A stretch of 64,000 nucleotides of DNA, from the NCBI GenBank assembly GCA_028274465.1, contig CM051458.1, positions 23,265,566-23,329,565 of the forward strand, given 5' to 3'. The stretch is from Plantago ovata. Lineage: Eukaryota; Streptophyta; Magnoliopsida; Lamiales; Plantaginaceae. The notes under the pieces are model-generated. The model made no database searches. It was not told the origin of the DNA and worked only from the letters and a program-made list of their open reading frames with translations. Of the stretch, positions 22,480 through 31,667 are shown one piece after another (positions within the stretch are counted from its first letter, which is position 1; each line of letters opens with the position of its first letter). Made by a program: the position numbers and the translations under genes.

Positions 22480-23670
22480 CACATTCGAAATTAATACCGA
22501 AAAACAGTTAGTGTTCTAAATCATTGTGGAATAGACCCGTAAAACACAGTTAGTATTATGAAGTATTGCATAATAGACCCGTCGAACACAAGTTCTAAAT
22601 TATTGTGGAATTGTAACGCCCCAGATTTCAGAGGCTTAAAAGGGTTGAGAACGCTACTCATATCAACAAGGTGCACCTTTCTTTTCGGGAATTCACATAG
22701 AAGAACTTCAAAGTTAAGCGTGCTTGCTCTGGAGCAATTCAAGGATGGGTGACCCATTGGGAAGTTCCCAGTGCGCGCACGAGTGAGGACAAAGTGCGTG
22801 GATTAGAACTCGTGTTGGTCTGTGGGGCCAGCATATCACCCCGCAGAGCGCCCATGAGTAACCACGCCGGCCGGATTGGTCGGGTCGTTACAAGCTGGGA
22901 GTTGGTTCATGGGGCTCGAGCGTAAGCTTGGTCTTCATGGGCTTTAGAGTGGAGGAAACCGCATGAGGCTGGTCTAACAGAGCAGTGAGAACTTCCCGCT
23001 CTCCGCAGTGGGAGGATAACGGTCTGGTGTCTCTCAGGTCCAATCAGCTAACTGGGCTGGTCCAATTGTACAACAATCTTTATATCTTGTAACGACCCGA
23101 CCAATCCGGCCGGCGTGGTTACTCATGGGCGCTCTCCGGGGTGATATGCTGGCCCCACAGACCAACACGAGTTCTAATCCACGCACTTTGTCCTCACTCG
23201 TGCGCGCACTGGGAACTTCCCAGTGGGTCACCCATCCTTGAATTGCTCCAGAGCAAGCACGCTTAACTCTGAAGTTCTTCTAGGTGAATTCCCGAAAAGA
23301 AAGGTGCACCTTGTTGATATGAGTAGCGTTCTCAACCCTTTTAAGCCTCTGAAATCTGGGGCGTTACAGGAATAGACCCGTAAAACAGAGTTAGTATTAT
23401 GAAGTATTGCATAATAAACCCGTCGAACGCAATTAGTGTTCTAAATTATTGTGAAATAGACTTGTCAAACAGAGTTAGTATTACGAAGTATTGCATAATA
23501 GACCCGTCGAACGCAGTTTGTAAGTTCTAACATAATGCAAAATAGACCCGTCGAACGGAGTTACTGTTCTAATGTATTGCCAAATAGAAAAGTCGAATGT
23601 TATTGTCTAACGTATTACCAAATTGACCCGTCGAATGCAGTTAGTGTTATAATGTAGTTTGAACAGTCGA
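22480..23670. repeat. ~45-bp minisatellite (AATAGACCCGTCGAAC family), split by Cassandra
   Basis: At least ten diverged units with core AATAGACCCGTCGAAC and a CAGTTAGTGTTCTAA part. They lie at about 22,480-22,611 and 23,369-23,670 on either side of the inverted-LTR Cassandra element, whose target duplication GGAAT lies within the unit. No coding capacity. Confidence 0.75.
22612..23368. mobile_element. Cassandra-type TRIM with LTRs in inverted orientation
   Basis: Two 281-bp LTRs at 22,612-22,892 (plus) and 23,088-23,368 (minus) are reverse complements with about four differences and flank a 195-bp interior. Each LTR carries the Cassandra hallmark, a 5S-rRNA-like block with A-box AAGTTAAGCGTGCTTG (22,711-22,726) and C-box GATGGGTGACCC-TTGGGAAG (22,744-22,764). 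The whole is bracketed by a perfect 5-bp duplication GGAAT (22,607-22,611 and 23,369-23,373), so it seems to have inserted as one unit. Normal Cassandra elements have direct LTRs and an initiator-Met primer site; neither is present here. The element could fold into one long hairpin. Confidence 0.85.
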
Positions 23671-23689
23671 ATGCTAAATTAAGTAAAGT

Positions 23690-25151
23690 CCAGTAACTAG
23701 TACACTTAAGGTCCATAGGAATTTAGAATTTTAAGGACATTGTAAAAGAGGAACATCTGCTGAAAGACTTAGTGTAGGTATTAGTTAGGTTATTAAGCTT
23801 GCTGATGATGTACTTTGTTTTCACAAATAAACTATTGAAGACCTAAAACCGTTCAGAAAGTGGAAAATTCGAAGACTGAAGACTTCAAAGAATTCTGAGA
23901 AAGGTATCTACAAAGGCACATGTTGCTTCAGAAAGTGAGAATTTCAGCAACAGCTTGCATAAGTGAAAATCTATATGACAGAGTAGGTTGTGCATGCTGA
24001 AACTGAGATCGACCACTTGCTGACAACATATGTGACCTCCTTGCTGAATATTACTTGCATTTTGGCTCCAACGTTCATATTTGAAATTGATTCAAAAGGA
24101 CATTAAATGCAAAGTTAGCACGCGAAGAACATGAAGACAAGAAGACAAATGAAGAACGCTGATGAAAGTACAAAAACAAGATAGTGGCATCTTAAGGTAC
24201 AAGTCTTAGAATTTGAAATTCAAACAGCTCCCTTGAGACACTATAAATAGAAGACCTTAGGCTGAGTAGAAGGGTGTGTCAACAACGTGATCAAACTCTC
24301 ACTTGTTCTTTAAACACTCAAATCCTTCTCTACTCTTTACTGTCTATTGATCCGTTCCAAGACTTAAGTTTGAAACAAAAGCTAATTGTGAAGAAGTAGC
24401 ACATTGAAAGCTAAGAAATTAGTTAAGTGTTCTTTCTTTTAAACAAGAACAAGTCTTGACACCAGAGACAACAAACTTGCTTACTGCAAAGTATTACAAG
24501 TTGTGTTTCTTTAGATTACTTGTTATACCTACAAAGTTATATTCAAGCCATCTCATCCCAAACCTCTCTAACTGATAAACACCCCTATTTAGGCGTGCAA
24601 TTCAGGGGGAATTAATCAAGCATAGTTTTGCTGATTAAGTGTCCCAAGTTTGGTGGAGAACAAGGTTTAGTTCTCTAGTTTAGGTTGGAAACAAGGCAAA
24701 TGTGCTTTGGTTTCTGAGAATCATTAGTGATAGGATTTGTAAGGAACCTCATATCTTATCATAGTGGATTCAGTCCTAGAAAGGACAAAGTGGATTAGTT
24801 GAGAGATTACGCCACTCTCACATACCAGTATAAAAGTGTTTGTGTGATTTACTTTCCTGCACTTAGCTTTCAGCAAGCTACCTTGTTTTACACTATTATT
24901 CTGTTTACTTGCTTAAACTAGTTTTCTGACAAAAGCACTTATTGTAAAAGACTTTCGTACTCTGTTCTTAAGTATCATCAAACTCATTACTGAAATGTAA
25001 TAAGCACTTGCTGAGAAAGTTAAGTATCAGCAAACTCATTACTAAAAAGTAATAAGTACTTGCTGAGAAAGTTTTAAATGACGAAAAGTTTGAAAAGACT
25101 ATTCACTCCCCCCCCCCTCTAGTATTTTCTTGTTGTTTAAAGGGACCAACA
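23690..25151 (+). mobile_element. Sirevirus (Ty1/copia) 5' LTR, left edge uncertain
   Basis: Ends CCAACA at 25,151, followed two bases later by the initiator-Met primer site TGGTATCAGAGC (25,154-25,165). The pyrimidine run ACTCCCCCCCCCCTCTAG (about 25,105-25,122) just before the end is typical of this clade. A 52-bp tandem duplication with AAACTCATTACT and CTTGCTGAGAAAGTT lies at about 24,970-25,073. The expected 5' TG terminus could not be fixed; the left limit is a guess. Confidence 0.65.
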
Positions 25152-25263
25152 AGTGGTATCAGAGCTGGAGGTTCTTTAACCTTCAGCACTGAACCTAGAT
25201 CCCCTTAGGTGCTTTCCATAAATTACTTTCACTTGATCAGTTTGGTAGTTATTTGCTGACACG

Positions 25264-26086
25264 ATGTCTTTAGGAGATGCTACTTTGCTGAAGCTGGAAA
25301 ACTATGAGAAATGACGAAACAACATGATGCTACATCTTGAGGCCATTAGTGATGAAATGGTAACTGTCATAAACCATGGCCCAATCAAGATCACTAAAGT
25401 TGAAAGAAGTTTTACTCACATGACCACAGATACTGGTGGAAAGGAAACTATATTAGGAGAACCGGTCGACACTGTCGTACCAAAACCAAGAGAGGAATGG
25501 ACTTCAGATGAAGCCAAAAGATTCCGTCTTGATGGCCAAGCAAGAAACATCACTATTCGATCTACTCCAGACACTATACAGTGCAAACTGTGGGGTGCTA
25601 AAACTACTAAGGAAGCTTGGAAAATGATTCAAGATCTTTGTGCTCGATTTGACAAAACCAAGGAAAACAAACTCGAAGTACTAAAGTTGAAGTTTCAAAA
25701 CTTCAAACAAGGTGCCAATGAGTCACTGGAAGACTTGGACTTCAAATTCACAACTCTTGTGAGTGAAATGGCTGTCTTAGGTGTTGGAAACTTCTATTCA
25801 GATTCTGAAAAGGTGAAAACCATTATCAGAAGTCTGAATCAAGAATGGATCAACACTCAGAACTTCTACTACGATCAAGGAATGCCAAAAATCACACAAC
25901 CGAGTTGTTCTCTCATCTTGCTACTGTCAACTATGAGACAAAGCAAAGAGAAAGTGTGTTTGCTGAAAAATCGCAAAACATTGCTCGTGTTGCCAAGCCG
26001 TCATCTTCTGAAAAGAACGATGATAAAGAGCCTGCTGATGAAAATGCTCTTGTAGTTAGAAACATGAAGAAATTCATCAGTAAGAA
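25264..26086 (+). pseudogene. Sirevirus gag, truncated and broken
   Basis: ATG at 25,264 starts SLGDATLLKLENYEK, then an in-frame TGA (25,312-25,314) sits where relatives have a tryptophan. The frame continues with the gag motifs AKRFRLDGQARNI, TTKEAWKMIQDL, LEVLKLKFQNFKQG and IIRSLNQEWI. A frameshift near 25,890 moves the rest (HLATVNYETKQRESVFAEK, VVRNMKKFISKK) to another frame. The sequence stops at the start of the NAC tandem unit at 26,087; zinc knuckle, protease, integrase and most of RT are absent here. The 3' half of a similar element is at 57-64 kb. Confidence 0.8.
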
Positions 26087-26924
26087 ATTATATTTTTCAT
26101 GTTTATGCCTAATGATGCTACTTGTCGTCTATTCTCTAATAAGAATAGATCAATAAGATGAAATACCAAATATAGTATAAAATTAAAAAATTTGATGCTT
26201 ATTTTTAATAAGTAAATTAATAGAATACTAATTTTATATTACTAGTTATTAGATTAGGTGCTAAAATCAAGTAAGACCAATTTAGTCAATAACTATTTAG
26301 ACACTAATTTGTCAATAACTATTTAGACACTAATTTGTAACAAAGTTAACATGTATCACTAATTTGTAAGAAACTATTAGAAACATGACTAATTTATAAT
26401 TCACCCATAGAAATTTGATAACGATTTTCCTGAATAGAAATTTTCTTATCTTTAAAATTCTTTCCAGGCTCGTTTATTTTCCTTTTTATTAATTCGATGG
26501 ATATAGGTATTTATTTTTAGTGTTGTAACGCGGAGCATTCACGAGTAGTAGCTAGTCAGCTCGATTTGCAGAACAAATAAACTATATCCATTAAGGGGAA
26601 ACATATTATGTTCTTGGTCACCAAAATTAACATTTTGACACAAGCAAAACTCAACTCAAAATAGCTTCTATGGACATGAAACAGGTAAAAACAACGCCAA
26701 TCTAGTTCTGCATTGCCTAAAATCGAAATCTATTGTGTGTTTTGTGTGTGTTTCTGTCATTTTGATGATTTTCGATTGATTTGCTTCACAATTGTCTGTT
26801 GAAACGTTCATATTCAGGTGTTGAAATACTCGAAACAACAATATGACAATGGAGAACAAGGAAGCTCGTCTGATCTGGAAATAATCAATACGTTTCTCTA
26901 TACTTTTTTTTATTATAGTTTCTT

Positions 26925-27520
26925 ACTCCTGTACGTTATGATTTATAGTTTCTGATTCGTGTTTCTGGATGTTATAGTTCTATCACATATTGTTATGATT
27001 TTAACGTATCATGTTATGGTTTTAAGCTAAGTTTTTATCATATTTTACCTCATTATGCATATTAATTTAATCGTACCAAGTATTGTAGTTTTAAGGCTTG
27101 TTGTTCTAGTTTTAGCAAATCGTGTTATAGTTTTAAGAGCAGTAGTAGTAATTTAGTTTACGTATTATGATTTTGATTGTTACAATTTTTAAGGCCTCAA
27201 GGTATGGTTCTAAATTCACATGTTATAGTTTTAAGACCTACATTAAATTTTTAATATACTATAATCGACATAATTTTTAACACCAAAAGTTATGGTTCTA
27301 AGAACACTTGTTATGGTTTTAACTACCCCTGTTGTGATTCAGATTTTACAGTTTTATGTAGCATTATTATGATCGTAAGTTATGGTTCTAAAACACCTCA
27401 TTATGGTTCTATATACCCCTGTTGTAGTTCTTAGAACTGGAGTTATAGTTTTATGAGGAATTTATTTTTATTCATGTTGTTACAATTCTAGGGATTCAAG
27501 TTATGGTTCTAGGTTAAAAG
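26925..27520. repeat. TTATGGTTCTAA-type degenerate short-motif array (unit A)
   Basis: A motif close to GTTATRGTTYTAAG recurs about twenty times at irregular spacing, mixed with TTGTAGTT variants. Repeated in unit B at about 35,525-36,135. No coding capacity; it lies 0.9 kb downstream of the NAC stop. Confidence 0.65.
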
Positions 27521-28412
27521 TTATTAGTTCATTTTTATTGATTTATTATATGTAATTTTTATTATTTTGTTCTTTCCGAAAACTATTATTTATTATTTAT
27601 ATCTCCTTAATTAAATTAAGTTGCATTTTAGTTTTTTGCCTAAAAAGTTGTGTTTGCAAACAATAATTGAACACAATGTGAGTAATTTACCTATTAAATA
27701 GTAACAAATTCTAAAGCGTGAACAACAAGAAGAATTTCACTCTTAGAATGATTTTAATTTCCCACATTCTAGTCCGAAGCTAAATAGCCCCCAGAGGCCA
27801 GAGTATGGTTCCTGTACGCCAAGGCTGTGTAATCCGTTTTCAAAGTAAAAATTAATACTGGACTTAATATGCTCCCAGAGTGAATTGTCCTTGCTCAGAA
27901 CCTTGTGGGACATGCATTCTTTAAAGACCGATTCGTAGCCTTGCTAATTAAAGTAGAATCAGTTTTCGTATAGTAACAAAGACAACAAGGGGCCACAAAT
28001 AGCTCAGCAGAATCAATGAATCATATCGACTGCATTTGCATTAATGTAATCAAATGGGAAACCTGGTCATAAACAGTGCGTGAGATAATAGAAGAAGATA
28101 TATATATCTATTGAACTCATCCAGAACACCGCGGCAACATAATTAAGTTGACTAATTTCAAAGCGAGGAGGAGATCGAGCTAGGCCAGATTACTATTAAT
28201 ACAAGAAGAACTGATTTGGATAGAGCAAATGGGAAATTATTATTATGTTAATACAAAGAAATACTAATTAATTTCACCATGCAAAGTTGCAAACAGCATA
28301 ACGAAAAACAGAAAAGAGTTGAATGAATCATTCCTTCTTAATTAATACACGATATGGAAAGAATACAAAAACAGAGTGTTACAAAGAGAATCTGCTGCGT
28401 GCAATATATTGA
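27521..28412. other. 3' flank of the NAC gene (unit A)
   Basis: Non-coding, conserved in unit B at about 36,130-37,022. It should contain the NAC 3' UTR and polyadenylation site. No other feature. Confidence 0.4.
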
Positions 28413-29414
28413 TCAGGGTTTAACATATAATAATTTTTCTATTTCTTCATTCCAATTAAAACCTTCTTCTTCAGCAGCAGTAGAATTGTCGAAGCCGGCA
28501 TCATGGATGGGAGGTTGTTGCATACCTTCTTGTTGTTGTATACTAGTAATTTCTTGAATAATCTGATCAAGTTGGCCTGAAAGATGAACCAATTCCCATT
28601 CGTCATCGGTAGTCCTGTTCGGACCGACATAATTAGGCTGCTGCTGCGCCTCCTCTTGCCAAACATTATTAGTACTACTTTGTACTGGAGGCATCATGCT
28701 GCTGCAGGGAGGAACTCCTAGTTCATGTGGTGGCCGTTGGACGTCGATCATGTTTTCTTCTTGTTCAACAAGCTGACAATGCTGCTTCTTACAAGCCGGA
28801 CCACCAACAACATCATCTTGTAGTAGATCTGAAGATTTCCGTTTTCTGGTGATGTCTTGATCAACAACAACAACAACGTCATTGCGGCTGTCAAATTCGA
28901 CAGTAATCTTGCATATAACCCATTCGGTTTCTTGACCATTGAGGGAATACTCGTGCAACATCCATTTGCCCTTGCCTTGAAAGTTTGATTCGTCCTTAAT
29001 CTTGAAACAAAAACTTGTTTTCGTACCGGCCTCATGTCCATTACGATTGTTGATGGGGATGTTCTTAGCCTTGCCGCTCCAGACACCTGAACCAGCGGTT
29101 CTCTTAACATGTTGACGACGATGACAATGAGGGTTCTTCTTGCTTGTATTATCGCTGACGGGGACTAACTTGGTGAAGAAGTAGATAGTCTTGGTGATCT
29201 TCTTGCTGTCTGTACTCTGCTGATGTTGCCAGTAAGGATTGTCTTCTTGGAAAACATCCCATGGGAGCTGATCACAGCCAAAGATCTGCCTGCCGTTGTC
29301 GTCTATCGGAGTAGAGGGAACGATTCGGCCGTTAACCTTGTTCCAAAGCAAATAGATGAGCTCCCAATCCCTAGGAACGAACCGATAACCCAGTGGAATA
29401 TCCGTCGTCGCCAT
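28413..29414 (-). CDS. NAC-domain transcription factor, single exon, 333 aa
   Basis: Nuclear DNA-binding regulator of the plant NAC family. N-terminal NAC domain, subdomains in order: A (PLGYRFVPRDWELIYLLWNK, residues 7-26), B (IFGCDQLPWDVF, 44-55), C (YFFTKLVPVS, 78-87), D (GKGKWMLHEYSL, 147-158) and E (TEWVICKITVEF, 163-174). Diverged from canonical NACs: FVPRDWELI replaces FHPTDEEL, and VWSG occupies the place of the usual WKATG. A basic RKRK (190-193) may act as nuclear signal; the C-terminal half is glutamine/acidic-rich, as in activation domains. No intron, whereas many NAC genes have two. A duplicated 3' part lies at 37,023-37,368. Confidence 0.88.
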   Translation of the reverse strand: MATTDIPLGYRFVPRDWELIYLLWNKVNGRIVPSTPIDDNGRQIFGCDQLPWDVFQEDNPYWQHQQSTDSKKITKTIYFFTKLVPVSDNTSKKNPHCHRRQHVKRTAGSGVWSGKAKNIPINNRNGHEAGTKTSFCFKIKDESNFQGKGKWMLHEYSLNGQETEWVICKITVEFDSRNDVVVVVDQDITRKRKSSDLLQDDVVGGPACKKQHCQLVEQEENMIDVQRPPHELGVPPCSSMMPPVQSSTNNVWQEEAQQQPNYVGPNRTTDDEWELVHLSGQLDQIIQEITSIQQQEGMQQPPIHDAGFDNSTAAEEEGFNWNEEIEKLLYVKP

Positions 29415-30254
29415 CCTCGACCGTTTGCTTCTTTCTTAATTTCTGTAACAAAATCAATGAATTGAATTGAATGAAAACAAGGGAACGGAATTAACCCTAT
29501 ATATACTACGCTAACTTGATCAAATAGGATTGTCAACTGACCGTTTACTAGTAGAATTTGTATTCCGTTTACAACAGAATTTGTATTCCCTCAAGGTTTT
29601 TGAAAGATTTCCCAAGTAGAATTTTTAAAATGTACTTTTAACTGCATGCAAAATCAATGGTAAGGTTCGAATAACGGTTTTAACTTAATTAAGGCCTAAT
29701 TTAAAAAAAAAAAATGAAATCAAAGTTGAAAAAAGTAAACAAATAAATAAATAAAAATAAAAAGTGATAAGAAATTCTCCTAAATAGACATTGAGATATT
29801 TATAAAATAGTTATACTTTCAATTTTTTATATCAAATTAGTGTGACCTAATTTCTTTTTTACAAATTAGTGATTCTACTAATTTTAGTATTTAAATTGTT
29901 GAATTTACTCCTAAATTTTCTCCAACAATCCCCCATCATCTCACGTATTTCACACTTAGTCAATTTCAGATTAAATTTATTCAAGCATCCCGTATCAAAA
30001 TTTTAATTTATTCAAGCATCACGTGTCAAATTTTAATTTATTCAAGCATCATGTGTCATAATTTTAATTTATTCAAGTATCACGTGTCAAAGTTTTAATT
30101 TATTCAAGTATCACGTGTCAAAATTTGGCACACCCATATAATTTTAAACTAAATCACCTGGACGTAAAAACAAATTGAGATGCTTGACGTATTAACATTC
30201 AAACAAGCTAGCTAGCAAGCTACTAGATACAATTCCATACAAGGTACAACTATG
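29415..30254 (-). promoter_or_regulatory. Upstream region of the NAC gene (unit A)
   Basis: A TATA-like TATATATAG occurs on the minus strand at about 29,498-29,506, some 85 bp before the ATG. Further out are A-rich tracts and, at 29,970-30,122, an ABRE-bearing minisatellite. The proximal 220 bp reappear at 54,204-54,418 as the remnant of unit B. Confidence 0.55.
29970..30122. repeat. 31-bp minisatellite with ACGTGTC (ABRE) cores upstream of the NAC gene
   Basis: Five units of 29-31 bp with TTTTAATTTATTCAAGCATC followed by ACGTGTCAAA. Three units keep exact ACGTGTC within CACGTGTC (about 30,020, 30,081 and 30,112); two are degenerate. CACGTGTC is the core of ABA-response elements bound by bZIP factors and overlaps the palindromic G-box CACGTG. 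The array lies about 550-700 bp upstream of the NAC ATG. Confidence 0.75.
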
Positions 30255-30309
30255 ATTATATTTTTCATGTTTATGCCTAATGATGCTACTTCACTACAAG
30301 AAAAACAGA

Positions 30310-30670
30310 AATCAGCAACCGAACTTAGCGACCGATCGATCCGTCGCTAATATTAGCGACCGATCGGTGAATTAGCGACGGATAAATTGCCATTAGCGAC
30401 GGACCAACTCAATTCGTACTAGGGCGTGAAGTATTTGCGACGGATGAGTCATCCGTCGCAAAATAGCAACGGATAAATCATCCGTTGCTGTATTTAGCGA
30501 CCGATGGACTTCATCCGTCGCTATTTAGCGACCGATGAGTCATCCGTCGCTAAACGTTGACCCAAGAAAAAAAAGAAAAAGGTTTTTTAAATATAGCGAC
30601 GGATGACGTCATCCGTCGCTATTTAGCGACCGATCGGTCGTTGTTTAGCGACGGATGGTCATCCGTCGCT
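30310..30670. repeat. 5' subterminal repeats of CACTA element 1
   Basis: More than a dozen copies of the 12-mer TAGCGACGGATG and its complement, often as facing pairs that make short palindromes. In En/Spm such motifs are TnpA binding sites. Confidence 0.8.
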
Positions 30671-31667
30671 GAATTGTCCTTCATCACCGGCGGACGACAA
30701 GCAGAGACGCATTTCTGCTCTCTTCTCTCTTCTTCTCCATTTTTCTCACTTCTTCTCTCCAATTCCAATCTTCTCTTATACTCCATCATTTCTTCCAATC
30801 TTGGTGTCAAATCGAAGCCAATTCAACAAGGAACGTAGTGAGACATTCAATTTGAAGTGGGTTGTTCTATTTATTCCGCAATTAAAGGTACTAATCTCGA
30901 AACCTAACTTTTGTAAATTTGGTATTTTTTCAATTTTGAAGTGTTTTATGGTTTATTAGCTAGTTTTGATGTTAGTATTGTTCAATTGGGATGTTTGGGA
31001 TGTAGTGGGTTCGATTATGTTTGAGATTTGAATTGGGTTTGATTATCTTTAGGATTTCAATCGGGTTTGATTATGTTTGGGATTTGAATTGGGTTCGATT
31101 ATGTTTGGGATTTGAATTTGGTTCGATTATGTTTGGGATTATCTACGTAGTTAGTTTTGTTCAATTAGTGTAGTTTGTTTGGGATATACTAATTAGATTT
31201 GAAAATTGCATAAGTATAATTATAATGGAAATATGAGTAATTATAGTGTATTGTAATTAGTTATTATAATGGAAATTGTATAAATATAATGAAAATATAG
31301 ATAAATATAGGTAATTATACTGTATTGGTAGTTGTTACTATAATGCAAATTGCATAATTTTAATGAAAAATATATGTAATTATAGTGTATTGTAAGTAGT
31401 TATTATAATGAAAATTGTACAAGTATAATGGAAATATAGATAAATATAGGTAATTATTGTTTAAAAAAAGTGTAAGTATGAAGGAAATAACTCATTGATA
31501 AATTAAAGTTAGAAGATAATATGAGTATTTTTATTTCTAATGTAGAAATATTGGGAGTATATATAATGCAATGTAAAAAATTGATAATTAAAATGAGTAC
31601 TTGGTGAAAAATAACGTTAGCCGCCGCAATGTACTAAACTTCTATTGGTCAGGTTTAGCATTCAAAT
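30671..31667 (+). other. Leader region of CACTA element 1
   Basis: Homologous to about 52,440-53,410 in element 2 (opposite strand). Contains a CT-rich leader, then repeats of TTGGGTTYGATTATGTTTGGG (31,030-31,140) and AT-rich TATAATGGAAATATAG repeats (31,200-31,450). No coding region. Confidence 0.6.

Larger units (their letters stand above)
26087..30254. repeat. Tandem duplication unit A (NAC locus), 4.17 kb
   Basis: Begins ATTATATTTTTCATGTTTATG; the same sequence restarts at 30,255, marking the junction with unit B. Unit A includes a TTATGGTTCTAA-rich array, the complete NAC gene on the minus strand and its upstream region. Unit B (30,255-37,368) repeats it with small differences once the inserted CACTA element is ignored. 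Confidence 0.88.

Noticed and set aside
22705..22775. 5S rRNA gene
   Set aside because: Only the 5S-like block of a Cassandra LTR; it lies inside a retroelement and lacks complete 5S arms.
22612..23368. CRISPR-like or simple palindrome
   Set aside because: The inverted arms are Cassandra LTRs with known motifs; no spacer-repeat pattern, and this is a plant genome.
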